64,000 nt of DNA from Opitutales bacterium (GCA_024697185.1 JAILGB010000013.1:62001-126000); one strand, 5' to 3'. Numbered from the stretch's first letter, positions 19,195-29,367 are shown. Translations and numbers: made by a program. The notes: generated from the letters alone by a model not told the origin.

Positions 19195-19965
19195 TTAGGA
19201 TTTTCTAAGCCTGACATCATCGCGCCACGCGGCGATTGCCGCCGTCGCCCGGCTGCCGAGGTTGTCGTAAATTTTTGCAAACGAGGGTTTTTGCGGCGAA
19301 AGTCCGAGAATATCGTGCATCACCAAAATTTGCCCGTCCGTTGCCGTTCCCGCACCGATACCGACGGTCGGGATCGACACCGCCTCCGTGATCGATTTCG
19401 CCAAGTCTTCCGGGATCATTTCCAAAAGCAACGCAAATGATCCCGCCTTCTCGTGCGCCTTGGCGGCGTCAAAAATACTTTTTGCCTCCAATTCGCTCTT
19501 CCCGTACTTGCGATATCCGCCTTCCGCCATCACGCGCTGCGCCTGCAAGCCGATGTGGGCCCAAACGGGAACGCCGGCTGCGACCAGACGCTCGATTGTC
19601 GGAGCCATCGCGACGCCCCCTTCGATTTTTACCGCCTCCGCACCGCATTCCTGCATCAGACGCATACAAATTTTCAACAACTCCGAAAAATCTCCATGGG
19701 CGACTCCGAAGGGAATATCGACGGCAATCAGCGCATCCGGCTTGGCGCGCGCCACCGCCGCACAATGATGACACATCATATCGACGGTCACGGGAACGGT
19801 GTTTTCAAAGCCCAAAACGACGTTCCCGACGCTGTCTCCGACCAAAAGGACGTCCACATCCGCCGCCGTCGCCAAGCGCGCTGTAACCGCATCGTAAGCC
19901 GTAATGCAAACAAGCGGCGTTCCCGCCGTCTTTGCCCGAGCCAAAGTCTTTATTGTTCGCTTCAT
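19195..19965 (-). CDS. panB: 3-methyl-2-oxobutanoate hydroxymethyltransferase
   Basis: ITAYDAVTARLATAADVDVLLVGDSVGNVVLG, EGGYRKYGKS, TVGIGAGTATDGQILVMHDILGL. Confidence 0.96.
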   Translation of the reverse strand: MKRTIKTLARAKTAGTPLVCITAYDAVTARLATAADVDVLLVGDSVGNVVLGFENTVPVTVDMMCHHCAAVARAKPDALIAVDIPFGVAHGDFSELLKICMRLMQECGAEAVKIEGGVAMAPTIERLVAAGVPVWAHIGLQAQRVMAEGGYRKYGKSELEAKSIFDAAKAHEKAGSFALLLEMIPEDLAKSITEAVSIPTVGIGAGTATDGQILVMHDILGLSPQKPSFAKIYDNLGSRATAAIAAWRDDVRLRKS

Positions 19966-19985
19966 GACATCAAAAATTCAAATAT

Positions 19986-21086
19986 CTACCGCTTTAAAAT
20001 TTCACCCAATGCCGCCAGCAAACGCTCGTTCTGTTTTGGTGTTCCCACCGTAATCCGCAAATGTTCCGGCATATCATAACCGCCCATCGGTCGGACGATC
20101 AGACCGCGTCTTTGAAGTTCGACAAAAACCTCCTTGGCGTCGGGACCGATGTGTACCAAAATAAAATTGGCGTAAGTCGGAACATAATCGAGTTTCAATT
20201 TTTTAAATCCGGCGCAAAGTTTTTTGATGCCTTTTTTCGTTCCCGCGAGCGTTTTCTTCACAAACGCGACGTCATCGATGGCGGCAAGTCCCGCCGTCTG
20301 CGCCAGGAGATTGGAATTGAAGGGCTGGCGCACGCGATTCATCAGAGCGATGATTTCTTTGTTGCCGAACATATAACCGCAGCGGAAACCCGCCAGACCG
20401 TAAAGTTTTGAAAAAGTGCGCGCCACAACAATTTTTTTGCCCGCCGCAATCAGCGGACGCATATCCGGAGTCTTGCCGTCGGCAAACTCGGCATAGGCTT
20501 CGTCCAAAACCAAAATCACGTGATCCGGCAAACGCTCCGCAAACGCGAGCAATTCCTGAGGATCGCAGATCGTCCCTTGGGGATTGTTGGGGTTCGTGAT
20601 AAAAATAATGCGCGTTTTTGCCGTAATCGCAGCCTCGATCGCCTTAAGGTCTGTTGAAAAATCAGGCATCGGCACTGTCACGGATTTCGCTCCCGCGAGT
20701 GTCGTCGCGATTTTATAGACGATGAACGATTTGTCGCCGTAAATAACTTCGCTGTCTCTGTTGAGGATTGTCTGAGCCAAAATCATCAGCGCCTCATTCG
20801 AGCCGTTCCCGATAAAAAACTGTTCCGGGCTGAGATCCCAAAACTTTGCCAGGCGTTCCCGCAAGGCGATTGCCGCGCCGTCGGGATACATGTTCGTTCC
20901 CGCGAGAGCCGCCTTAACCGCCTTGATTGCCTTTGGCGAAGCCCCGAACGGATTTTCATTGGAGGCCATTTTTTCGATCGTCGAAGGATCGATCCCGAAT
21001 TCCCGGGCGACATACTCGACCGGCTTGCCGGGAACGTATTCGGGCAAGTTTTCAATAACTTTATTTGCCAAATCTTTATAATTCAT
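19986..21086 (-). CDS. hisC: Histidinol-phosphate aminotransferase
   Basis: KMASNENPFGASPKAIKAV, TNPNNPQGTI, VLDEAYAEFAD, ARTFSKLYGLAGFRCGYM. Confidence 0.95.
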   Translation of the reverse strand: MNYKDLANKVIENLPEYVPGKPVEYVAREFGIDPSTIEKMASNENPFGASPKAIKAVKAALAGTNMYPDGAAIALRERLAKFWDLSPEQFFIGNGSNEALMILAQTILNRDSEVIYGDKSFIVYKIATTLAGAKSVTVPMPDFSTDLKAIEAAITAKTRIIFITNPNNPQGTICDPQELLAFAERLPDHVILVLDEAYAEFADGKTPDMRPLIAAGKKIVVARTFSKLYGLAGFRCGYMFGNKEIIALMNRVRQPFNSNLLAQTAGLAAIDDVAFVKKTLAGTKKGIKKLCAGFKKLKLDYVPTYANFILVHIGPDAKEVFVELQRRGLIVRPMGGYDMPEHLRITVGTPKQNERLLAALGEILKR

Positions 21087-21092
21087 AAAAAC

Positions 21093-21551
21093 TCAATTGT
21101 TGTGGTCGCCGCAATCACAGCCCGGGCCATGGTGGTGCATTTGATGCAGGGCCTCGAAAGCGTCTGCGCTCCCGAGATCGGCGGCTTGGTGCATCAAACG
21201 CAAGCCCTCTTTCGTATCGGCGGGAACGCCCGTTCCCGTCAACAGCGCCTGCGCCACCTTGTAAAGCGCATCGACGTTCCCGAGATCGGCAGCCCGCTTG
21301 AAATAGCTGTAAGCCAAAACCTTATCGCAATGCCCAAGCTCCTCTTCATCATAGGCGATCGCCAACGCCAACATCGCATCCGCGTTGTTGAGATCCGCAG
21401 CCCGCTCCAACCATTTTTCCGCCTTGGAAAAATCCGGCTCGACCACACCTTCGCCAAAAATATAATAGATGCCGACGGTCAGCATTGCCCGATCGTCGCC
21501 AGACTCCGCCTCCGCGAGCCATTGCTCAAATCCTTTTTCTTCCGCGCCCAT
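21093..21551 (-). CDS. Sel1-like repeat protein with His/Cys-rich C-terminus
   Basis: Sel1 units (AEKWLERAADLNNADAMLALAIAY..., SYFKRAADLGNVDALYKVAQALLTGTGV); tail HQMHHHGPGCDCGDHNN; start ATG at 21551. Confidence 0.8.
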   Translation of the reverse strand: MGAEEKGFEQWLAEAESGDDRAMLTVGIYYIFGEGVVEPDFSKAEKWLERAADLNNADAMLALAIAYDEEELGHCDKVLAYSYFKRAADLGNVDALYKVAQALLTGTGVPADTKEGLRLMHQAADLGSADAFEALHQMHHHGPGCDCGDHNN

Positions 21552-21556
21552 CTGCT

Positions 21557-22192
21557 TTATTTTTTCGCTTTTGATTTTTTTGCGGGAACGGCCTTCACGC
21601 AGTCCGGCTCGACGATTCCGTCCGCCAGCCCGTATTTTATAGCCTCTTCCGCCGAGAGCCAAAAATCGCGATCCGTGTCTTCTGTAATTTTTTCGAGCGG
21701 CTGTCCGGAAGCCTCCGCCAAAATCCGGTTCAATTCCTCCCTCAAGGTCTCCATTTCGGCAGCCTCAATCTGAATATTTGTCGCCGGACCTTCAAAAAAT
21801 CCGCTGATCAACGGCTGATGGATAAGAACTCGGGCATGCGGATAAAGCAAGCGGCGCCCTTTTTGAGGCGCGCTCAACAAAATAGACCCCATCGATGCCG
21901 CCAGCCCCGTCACAATTACCGTTACCGGAGAGGAAATCAATTTGATCGTATCATAAATCGCCATTCCCGCCGTAATCGAACCGCCGGGCGTGTTGATATA
22001 AAAAGTAATCGGCTCGCCGGGGCCCGTTTGTTCGAGATAAAGCAATTTCTCCGTCACATCGCGGGCGGTCGCATCCTCAACAGCTCCCCAAAGAAAAATT
22101 TTGCGCTGTTTCAAAAATTCTTTTTGAATTTGCAAATTCGGCGTTCCCGCCTCGTTTTTTTCTTCGTCACAAGCATTTTTTTTCATTTCCAT
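21557..22192 (-). CDS. clpP: ATP-dependent Clp protease proteolytic subunit
   Basis: YINTPGGSITAGMAIYDTIK, GLAASMGSILL (Ser), HARVLIHQPL (His), DRDFWLSAEEAIKYGLAD. Confidence 0.93.
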   Translation of the reverse strand: MEMKKNACDEEKNEAGTPNLQIQKEFLKQRKIFLWGAVEDATARDVTEKLLYLEQTGPGEPITFYINTPGGSITAGMAIYDTIKLISSPVTVIVTGLAASMGSILLSAPQKGRRLLYPHARVLIHQPLISGFFEGPATNIQIEAAEMETLREELNRILAEASGQPLEKITEDTDRDFWLSAEEAIKYGLADGIVEPDCVKAVPAKKSKAKK

Positions 22193-22231
22193 ACGACCTA
22201 ATTATACGATTTTAAAATATCTTTCCGCAAA

Positions 22232-23401
22232 TTACTTTTTCTGCGCTTCCTTCAGGCTTTTTTCCAAATTCACGCGTCGGCGGATATAGGTCGGCACTTC
22301 AAGATCCTCACCCTCGTAAAGCAGTCTCGGCACGCCTTCAAAAATGCCGCGATCGTCAATCGGCAGTCCGCCTTCTCCCGTATAGTCGAGCGCGAACGAT
22401 CCCGAATCCTGCATCGCGTTGGTGACATCTGTCGGCGTTAAATATTTTTTCCGGCGATTTTCCGCCGCTTTAATATCTATAGCGCCGATAACGCAAAGTT
22501 TTATCTTGTCCCCCATGCCGGGAACGATGTCGTAGCACAAGCGAACCCGTTTTGTCGCGCCCATTTTTTTTGCGACGCCGCTTGCGATGAGATTCGCCTG
22601 TTCTCCGGTCGGGAACGCCGCAATACTGACGATGACAACCGCCGTGTCGCTTTTGTCTTGCGGCTCGATGAGCGGACAGGCGCTCAGGCTGTCCAATGCC
22701 GAGCGAATCGCGTCCGCCCCGTCTCCCTCGCCGATCGAAAACAATGTCGGCGCTCCCGCGACGGGGAAAAAGCTATGGAACTCGACAAAATCCATGCGCA
22801 AATTTTCATCGGAGGAAAACAACAATGAAAAAATCTTTTGCACGCTGCAGTCGATCCATTCGCGAGGTTTTTCATACATTTCGACAATGCTGCCTTGCGA
22901 CTCGAAGAAAGAAAGTCTGTCACAATCGATTCTCAACAAAAAATGGCATTCCCGACTCAACAGACTATAAGCTTCTCGAGCCGCGGCGACGGGAACGTCC
23001 CCGTCATAGCTGAACGGCATCGTCACAAATGCCGCGACAAATTTTTGCTGTTCCCGCAATATTCTGGCGATTACCGGCGTTGCGCCGCTTCCGGTCCCGT
23101 GGCCGAACGCCGACACGAGAATGACCATTTTCGTATCGGCAAAAAGCTCTACGATCCTTTCGGAATTGTCCCGGGCGGCAACAGCCCCTTTTTGCGGATC
23201 CCATCCCGTCCCCAAACCTGCCGGCCCCGAAAGCATCAGTTTCTCGACATCACCCAATTTCCCCAAATCGCGAGCGTCCGTATCAATATAAATTTTTTTG
23301 ACCGGATAAGCGTCCGTTTTTATTTTTGAAACGTATCCGCAACCGCTTTCTCCGATTCCGACAAGCGCCACTTTCAAATCGTTTTGCATCAAATGTCCCA
23401 T
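22232..23401 (-). CDS. ftsZ: Divergent FtsZ (tubulin-like GTPase)
   Basis: Directly downstream of ftsQ-ftsA; degenerate tubulin signature FGHGTGSGATPV, IDTDARDL, VTMPFSYDG; C-terminal peptide EDLEVPTYIRRR resembles the FtsZ tail (LDIPAFLRKQ). Confidence 0.83.
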   Translation of the reverse strand: MGHLMQNDLKVALVGIGESGCGYVSKIKTDAYPVKKIYIDTDARDLGKLGDVEKLMLSGPAGLGTGWDPQKGAVAARDNSERIVELFADTKMVILVSAFGHGTGSGATPVIARILREQQKFVAAFVTMPFSYDGDVPVAAAREAYSLLSRECHFLLRIDCDRLSFFESQGSIVEMYEKPREWIDCSVQKIFSLLFSSDENLRMDFVEFHSFFPVAGAPTLFSIGEGDGADAIRSALDSLSACPLIEPQDKSDTAVVIVSIAAFPTGEQANLIASGVAKKMGATKRVRLCYDIVPGMGDKIKLCVIGAIDIKAAENRRKKYLTPTDVTNAMQDSGSFALDYTGEGGLPIDDRGIFEGVPRLLYEGEDLEVPTYIRRRVNLEKSLKEAQKK

Positions 23402-23408
23402 TTTTGAC

Positions 23409-24599
23409 TTAAATAAAAAGTTCCTTTAATTGTTGCCAGACACTTTTCCTGTCCGTTCTTTTAAGTCGCTCTTTATATTGTTTTTCAAACAATGACGCCA
23501 AGCCGACAACCGTGCTAAAAGAAGGATCGTCAAGATTTTCCGCAAATTCCAATTTCGGCTCGCTGACCGTAACAGTCGCCCCCTTAAAGACGTTGCCGGC
23601 GGCAACGGCAATATCATCTAATTTTGCCGTTCCTCCGGTAAGAACAAGAGAGGAAACTTTCGCCTCCGGCGGGAGCGCTCTCCTGACGAGATCAAAAAGC
23701 TCGCCGACGCGCTCGCTGACGATCGTGTTCAAAATATAACGGCTGTAACGTTCCCCGCTGGGCAAACCGCAATCTTTTTTGGCATCTTCACTGCTCAGTA
23801 TGGCGGACGAATACGATGTTTTCAGCTTCTCCGCATTTTCATTTTCCGCGTGCATTCCGACAGTAATGTCGCGATTGATATTCATTCCGCCGACAGGGAT
23901 GACACCTGTTCCCCGCAAGATGCCCTCTTCGTCATAATAGGCAAAATCCGTCGTTCCTGCGCCGATGTCCACGACAAGACGATTTTTGCTTCCGTCACCA
24001 GTCTCCGTCGCCCTTGCGGAAGCGAGCGACGCGGCAAAAAGTTCACTGACATGAAGATCGTATGCATTGGCGATTTGGACCATTTCCGTCAAATAATCCT
24101 TTTTGCCCTCCACCATCCAAAGGTAATATTTCAGTTCGCTCGACACCTTGCCTTGGGGGGTTTTGGTAAACTCCGCCGCCTTTCCGTTTGGTGTGATGCT
24201 GTAACATTGCCCGACACGATGAACGATACAATAGCCTTCTTGCGGCAAATGCGCATAGGCGTCCGCCTTCGCCGTTCGCATATCTTCAGCAGAAACACAT
24301 TTTGCCTTTGTCGAGGTCACGCCTGAAATCGGACGTCCGGCGACTTGCCGGTATCCGCTGATCGACATGACCGCACGATGAACGTTCCCGGCAGCGAGCT
24401 GCGCTTTGTTTTCCGCTTCATTGATCGCGCCGTGAACGCATTCGTTCAAAGCCTGCATATTTAAAATCTCCCCGCGGATCATCCCCTGCGTCGGTCTTTT
24501 GGCAGAACTCAAAATCTTCAAGTCGGGATTCACCTCAACGATCAAAACTTTTGTGAACGCTGTCCCGACATCAACAATGGCGTATAAAGCGGCTTGCAT
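23409..24599 (-). CDS. ftsA: Cell division protein FtsA
   Basis: Actin-like ATPase: AIVDVGTAFTKVLI, VDIGAGTTDFAYYDEEG, VLTGGTAKLDD; C-terminal amphipathic VWQQLKELFI. Confidence 0.88.
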   Translation of the reverse strand: MQAALYAIVDVGTAFTKVLIVEVNPDLKILSSAKRPTQGMIRGEILNMQALNECVHGAINEAENKAQLAAGNVHRAVMSISGYRQVAGRPISGVTSTKAKCVSAEDMRTAKADAYAHLPQEGYCIVHRVGQCYSITPNGKAAEFTKTPQGKVSSELKYYLWMVEGKKDYLTEMVQIANAYDLHVSELFAASLASARATETGDGSKNRLVVDIGAGTTDFAYYDEEGILRGTGVIPVGGMNINRDITVGMHAENENAEKLKTSYSSAILSSEDAKKDCGLPSGERYSRYILNTIVSERVGELFDLVRRALPPEAKVSSLVLTGGTAKLDDIAVAAGNVFKGATVTVSEPKLEFAENLDDPSFSTVVGLASLFEKQYKERLKRTDRKSVWQQLKELFI

Positions 24600-24601
24600 A
24601 A

Positions 24602-25804
24602 CTAACGGTTCCTATATCTCGGATTAACCTCATTGGGTGGAGTGTTCGGCCTGTTGCGGGGCCGTTGAGGCTGTGAATTTTGTCTCTGTTCCGGCTGACG
24701 GGGATTTTGCGTGTTCAACGGCCGGACCAAACTCGGCGGACGCGGACGAGCGTGCGACGGCGTTCCCGTGGCGCCGGCCTCGTTCCCGTGGCGCGCATCC
24801 GTCGTTCCCGCGGCGGGAATCGAAGCCAACGGGATAATGCGCAACTCGATAAATTTGTTGTTGCCTTTTGTACTAAGCATGAAAACAACTTTCCATGGCA
24901 CCAGAAAACAAGCGCTGTTCCTGTCAAAATAATCCTTCAACTGTTTTTGAGTATCCTCCGATATCCACAAAGCCAGCTCGTCCTGATAACGCTGTGCCGA
25001 AAAAGCGAGCGTCTTAATCGGAGGCAAACCCGCATCCATCCGTCCTTCTTTCGGAGAGACCACAAAATACGCCCAAGACTGATCGTAACGCAGCGGGAGC
25101 AGTTTCTCGGGAATGCGCTTTAATGAAACGCTCTCCCATTCACACAGCAAATTCGCGCTCGTCAAACGGACTGCCTCCAAAAAATCGCGCAAACTTTCAT
25201 GCTTCAACAAGACCTTGAAACCGTTCTCGTTTTCCCGCAATTCATAATCCGTCACAAACGGAAACGCCTCATCCGCCATCGCATTAAAATACGTCTCCGG
25301 GAACAAAACACCATCCGACGCCACCATATTGACGCTTCCATCCGCCAACTTTACGCGCGCAAAAGCCCGCCTCTCCTGCACGCGAACGGTCAACAAATGA
25401 TTCTTTTCATCCCGTTCAACTTCGGCGCGCAAAATCTGCGGATAGTCCAAAAGCTGTTTTTGGACATCATAAACACTTCGAGTCATTACCATACTCGAAT
25501 AAAAACCCGTATATTTCAAAAACCAGTCTTTGTCCAGCGCTCCGTCCGAATGAAAGACAACATCATTGATATGATAAGCTTTATTAACCTCATCCGACGA
25601 AGCGATCTTTACAAACAAATTGGTAAAAATAAAAACCAAAAATGCCGCACTCAAGGCAATCGCGACCCCCTTGAGCCTCAAAACCCACCGCTTGATACGC
25701 GCAGCCCGGCTGACCAACGACGATTTGGCCTTCTGATCAATTTCAGAATGCCAATCTTTAGCCTTTTTCGCAATCGAGGTTGTTTTTTTTGAAAATAAGG
25801 ACAC
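24602..25804 (-). CDS. ftsQ: FtsQ/DivIB-like cell division protein (POTRA domain) with Pro/Arg/Asn-rich C-terminal tail
   Basis: One TM, POTRA-like segment, immediately upstream of ftsA; tail PRPPSLVRPLNTQNPRQPEQRQNSQPQRPRNRPNTPPNEVNPRYRNR. Confidence 0.75.
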   Translation of the reverse strand: MSLFSKKTTSIAKKAKDWHSEIDQKAKSSLVSRAARIKRWVLRLKGVAIALSAAFLVFIFTNLFVKIASSDEVNKAYHINDVVFHSDGALDKDWFLKYTGFYSSMVMTRSVYDVQKQLLDYPQILRAEVERDEKNHLLTVRVQERRAFARVKLADGSVNMVASDGVLFPETYFNAMADEAFPFVTDYELRENENGFKVLLKHESLRDFLEAVRLTSANLLCEWESVSLKRIPEKLLPLRYDQSWAYFVVSPKEGRMDAGLPPIKTLAFSAQRYQDELALWISEDTQKQLKDYFDRNSACFLVPWKVVFMLSTKGNNKFIELRIIPLASIPAAGTTDARHGNEAGATGTPSHARPRPPSLVRPLNTQNPRQPEQRQNSQPQRPRNRPNTPPNEVNPRYRNR

Positions 25805-25928
25805 AGCGACTCTCTCTTCCCCAAGTCTAACAACTTAGGATTGACACGACAAATTTTATTTGGATTTACAGCCGCGCTGCAATTCTTCCTCGAATTTCGC
25901 CTTTTTTTATGTTAAAATAGACGCGCGA

Positions 25929-27275
25929 ATGATCGAAAGTCGTCCCCAAAAAATCAATCCGTTCTTTTCCGCATTGGGAAAGGCGTTTGATTTTTGCGCC
26001 CAAATGGACAAGATCACTCCGATCGCCATTATCATTCTTTGTGTTTTTGGTGTTTTGGGCATTTATTCTTCCGGCTCTTTTCGCGGGAGCGACGAATGGA
26101 TCAAGCAAATTGTTTTTATCGCCTTGGGCGTTGGCGCCTACATCGGGATTATGGTGACCCCGCCTCAGTTTTTTAAAAACAATGCCATTCTCATTTATAT
26201 TTTCGGAACGGTTTTGCTTGTTCCCATCGCCATTTCCGCTCTGACCCATATCAATTTCGGCAATTTCATTCACGATGTCAACGGTTCCCGCCGCTGGTAT
26301 TTTTTAGGATCTTTCGGCCTGCAGCCTTCCGAATTCGCGAAAATCACCGCTTTGATTTTCCTCGCCAAAACCCTTTCATTTTCCCCGCTGACGAGTTTTA
26401 GACGATCCTATGCTTCTGTCGTCAAAACTGCCGCAATCGTCGGCGTTCCCGCCGGGCTGATCGTTGTGGAGCCCGATCTCGGCTCCACCTTGATCTATCC
26501 GCCGCTGGCGCTTGCGCTGCTCTGGATGGCGGGGCTCAAGTCCAGATTTTTTATCGTCGTTTTCGCTATCGGCGCGATTTTGGGCGGCATCATCGCCACC
26601 GACATTTATTTCTATCGGGAACGCATCGTTGACTATTACGAGGCCAATGACCACCCGCGCGATCCCGCAAGAGATATTCGGGGGCAATATCAGGCAGTCT
26701 CGTGGGTGCCGCTCAAGGACTATCAGCGGGAACGCCTGCTTTCTTTTATCGATCCCGAAACCATTGATCCGCGGGGAACGGGATCGTCGTGGAATGTACG
26801 ACAGTCGCTTATTTGCGTCGGCAAAGGCGGACTGACGGGCGCCGGATTTTCAAACGGCATGCAGGCAAAACTCGGATATCTGCCGGAACTCGCCGCACAC
26901 AACGACTTTCTTTTTTCCGTCATCGCTGAAGAATACGGCTTCGCCGGCTGCGGGACGATTTTGGGCATCTACCTCCTGATGCTCATTCGCATTATCCAGA
27001 TCGCCTACAAAATAAACGATCCTTTTTGCTCTTTAATCGCGACCGGGATCGCCGTCATTCTATTTATTCACATTTTTATCAATATCGGCATGAATATCGG
27101 TCTGATGCCCGTTACGGGACTTTCGCTCCCGTTTATGAGCTACGGCGGATCCTTTGTGCTCAGCTGTTTCATCCTCTTGGGACTCTTGCAAAGCGTCTAT
27201 GCTCACCGCAAATCGAATCCCCAACCCAAAATTATCAGCCAACCGGAAATCCAAAAAACTTTATATCAGCTTTAA
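25929..27275 (+). CDS. rodA: RodA (SEDS-family) peptidoglycan glycosyltransferase
   Basis: Multi-TM; GSRRWYFLGSFGLQPSEFAKITALIFLAK, AAHNDFLFSVIAEEYGFAG, GLSLPFMSYGGS; ATG at 25929. Confidence 0.9.
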   Translation: MIESRPQKINPFFSALGKAFDFCAQMDKITPIAIIILCVFGVLGIYSSGSFRGSDEWIKQIVFIALGVGAYIGIMVTPPQFFKNNAILIYIFGTVLLVPIAISALTHINFGNFIHDVNGSRRWYFLGSFGLQPSEFAKITALIFLAKTLSFSPLTSFRRSYASVVKTAAIVGVPAGLIVVEPDLGSTLIYPPLALALLWMAGLKSRFFIVVFAIGAILGGIIATDIYFYRERIVDYYEANDHPRDPARDIRGQYQAVSWVPLKDYQRERLLSFIDPETIDPRGTGSSWNVRQSLICVGKGGLTGAGFSNGMQAKLGYLPELAAHNDFLFSVIAEEYGFAGCGTILGIYLLMLIRIIQIAYKINDPFCSLIATGIAVILFIHIFINIGMNIGLMPVTGLSLPFMSYGGSFVLSCFILLGLLQSVYAHRKSNPQPKIISQPEIQKTLYQL

Positions 27276-27444
27276 ATCCAATTTCACGCTGCCAATCCCA
27301 TCACGTGGCGCAGCAGAGTATTCGGTTCAGGTGCAAAAAACGACTCGCACCCGGTGCATCACCCGAGGGAAATGCCGAACCCGTTTACGCTCACGCACGA
27401 AAAGATCGGACCCGGCGGCACTAACACAAAACCAATAAATAATC

Positions 27445-29178
27445 ATGCCAGACATCCCAGACAAAGACGATTATCCTCGTGACGAACATGACGATCTTCG
27501 CACTCCCCCCAAAAAACAAGAGGCCAGACCCGTCGAGATCGAAAAGATCAAAAACGATGCCGCCTCCCGTGCAAAAAAACTCCCGCTCGTCCAACGCGTT
27601 GTCAAGTTCTTCTCAAAAGACAAGGACACCTTCCGCGAGCTCATCATCAACAGCGAACCGCTCGAACGCAGAACCGCACTTCTCACCAACGGCGTTCTCG
27701 AAAAATACGATCTTGAACGAACCGATGAAAAGCGTGTGGTCGGCGCCATCTACAAAGGAAAAATTCAAAACCTCGAAAAAGGTCTGAAGGCCGCCTTCGT
27801 CGATGTCGGCGAACAAAAAAACGCCTTCCTGCACTATTGGGACATGCTCCCGGCAGCCAACGACTCCTCCGTAGAGTTTATACGCGACAACGAATCCGCC
27901 GAACAAAAATCACGGCGGCACTACGAACCCAAAGACGTTCCCGAGCTCTTCCCTATCGGCAGCGAAATCGTCGTCCAGGTCACCAAAGGGCAAATCGGCA
28001 CCAAGGGACCGAGAACAACGACAAATATCGCAATCCCCGGACGTTTCCTGGTCTTGATGCCGTTCTCCGGACAATGCGGAATCTCGCGAAAAATTGAAAA
28101 CGGCGCCGAAAGGGATCGCCTTAAACAGCTCCTGCGAAAACTCACAATTCCAGAAGGAATGGGCATTATTATCCGCACTGCCGGCGAAGGCAAAAAGCTT
28201 CGTTACTTTGTGCGGGACCTCCACATGCTGCTCAAAAAATGGACGGCGATCTGCAATGTCATCAATACAACCCAGCAGCCGTGCATGCTCTACCAGGAAC
28301 CCAACATTATCGAACGCACCGTTCGCGATTTCCTGACAGAAGATATCGACAGAATCCTCGTTGACAACGAAAAAGATTACAACACCGTTCTCGAACTCGT
28401 CGAGGAGATCTCGCCGCGCAGCCGCTCAAAAGTCGCACTCTACAAAGACAACATCCCGATTTTTGAACGCTACAACATCGAACGCCAAATCGAGCAGACT
28501 TACGCCCGACGCGTTCCTCTCAAATCCGGCGGAGAAATCGTCATCGACGAAACCGAAGCCCTCACCGCCATCGATGTCAACACCAGCGGTCACAAAGGCG
28601 AAGGAGACGCCAAAAACTTCATCGTTCAGGCAAATATCGAAGCCGTCCGCGAAGCCGCGAGACAGATTCGACTCCGCAACTTGGGCGGGCTGATCATTAT
28701 CGACACCGTCGATATGAAAAACCCCAAAGACCGCAAAACCGTCTATAACGCCCTCCGCGACGCAATGGAAGAAGACAAGGCGAAACACCAAATCTTGCCG
28801 ATCTCCCAACTCGGCATCATCCAAATGTCGCGCCAACGCCAGCAGGAAAGCAACACGACCTCACTCTACATGGTTTGCCCCTACTGCCAGGGACGAGGCA
28901 TCGTCAAAAATGCCAGAGCCATCAGTGTCGAAATCCAGCGCCGCGTCGTCAGCGTCACACGAAAAATCCGCAGCGACGAAGCCAACATCGGCAAACAACT
29001 GAGTTTCCGAATCTTCCTGCACCCGCTCAACCTCGAACGCTTGCGCACTATCGACCGAAATTCACTGATCGACCTCGAAAGCGCCTACAATATTCAATTG
29101 AGCTTCCGCGCCGACCCCAACTACCATGTCGAAAACTTCAAAGTCATCAACATGGAAACCGGCAACGAAGTGCGGTAA
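27445..29178 (+). CDS. Ribonuclease E/G
   Basis: S1-like domain, [25 protein letters not shown], Zn-link CPYCQGRG. Confidence 0.93.
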   Translation: MPDIPDKDDYPRDEHDDLRTPPKKQEARPVEIEKIKNDAASRAKKLPLVQRVVKFFSKDKDTFRELIINSEPLERRTALLTNGVLEKYDLERTDEKRVVGAIYKGKIQNLEKGLKAAFVDVGEQKNAFLHYWDMLPAANDSSVEFIRDNESAEQKSRRHYEPKDVPELFPIGSEIVVQVTKGQIGTKGPRTTTNIAIPGRFLVLMPFSGQCGISRKIENGAERDRLKQLLRKLTIPEGMGIIIRTAGEGKKLRYFVRDLHMLLKKWTAICNVINTTQQPCMLYQEPNIIERTVRDFLTEDIDRILVDNEKDYNTVLELVEEISPRSRSKVALYKDNIPIFERYNIERQIEQTYARRVPLKSGGEIVIDETEALTAIDVNTSGHKGEGDAKNFIVQANIEAVREAARQIRLRNLGGLIIIDTVDMKNPKDRKTVYNALRDAMEEDKAKHQILPISQLGIIQMSRQRQQESNTTSLYMVCPYCQGRGIVKNARAISVEIQRRVVSVTRKIRSDEANIGKQLSFRIFLHPLNLERLRTIDRNSLIDLESAYNIQLSFRADPNYHVENFKVINMETGNEVR

Positions 29179-29194
29179 AAATTAACGACAAAAC

Positions 29195-29234
29195 AAAATC
29201 CGTTCCCGCGAAATTACGGGAACGGATTTTCTAT
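29195..29234 (+). terminator. Hairpin after RNase E/G gene built from an inverted pair of the motif
   Basis: aaatccgttcccgcgaaattacgggaacggatttt then ctattttt. Confidence 0.85.
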
Positions 29235-29253
29235 TTTTAAATCGGTAAAACAA

Positions 29254-29367
29254 TTAATTGCACAATTTCTGCCACTGGTAAAAACCACCTTTAGGACAGC
29301 GCGTCACCATCGGGCGGGCATTTGACTGTACAACCGTTCCACACTTAGAACATTGCCATGTTGCCAT
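29254..29367 (-). CDS. 37-aa zinc-ribbon-like small protein
   Basis: Own translation: MATWQCSKCGTVVQSNARPMVTRCPKGGFYQWQKLCN*, CxxC plus two more Cys; possible SD aaagg 6-7 nt upstream. Below ORF-track size cutoff. Confidence 0.7.
   Translation of the reverse strand: MATWQCSKCGTVVQSNARPMVTRCPKGGFYQWQKLCN

Noticed and set aside
27276-27444. Possible tRNA in the leader of RNase E/G
   Set aside because: Some short stems, but no TTCGA-type T-loop or consistent acceptor stem on either strand
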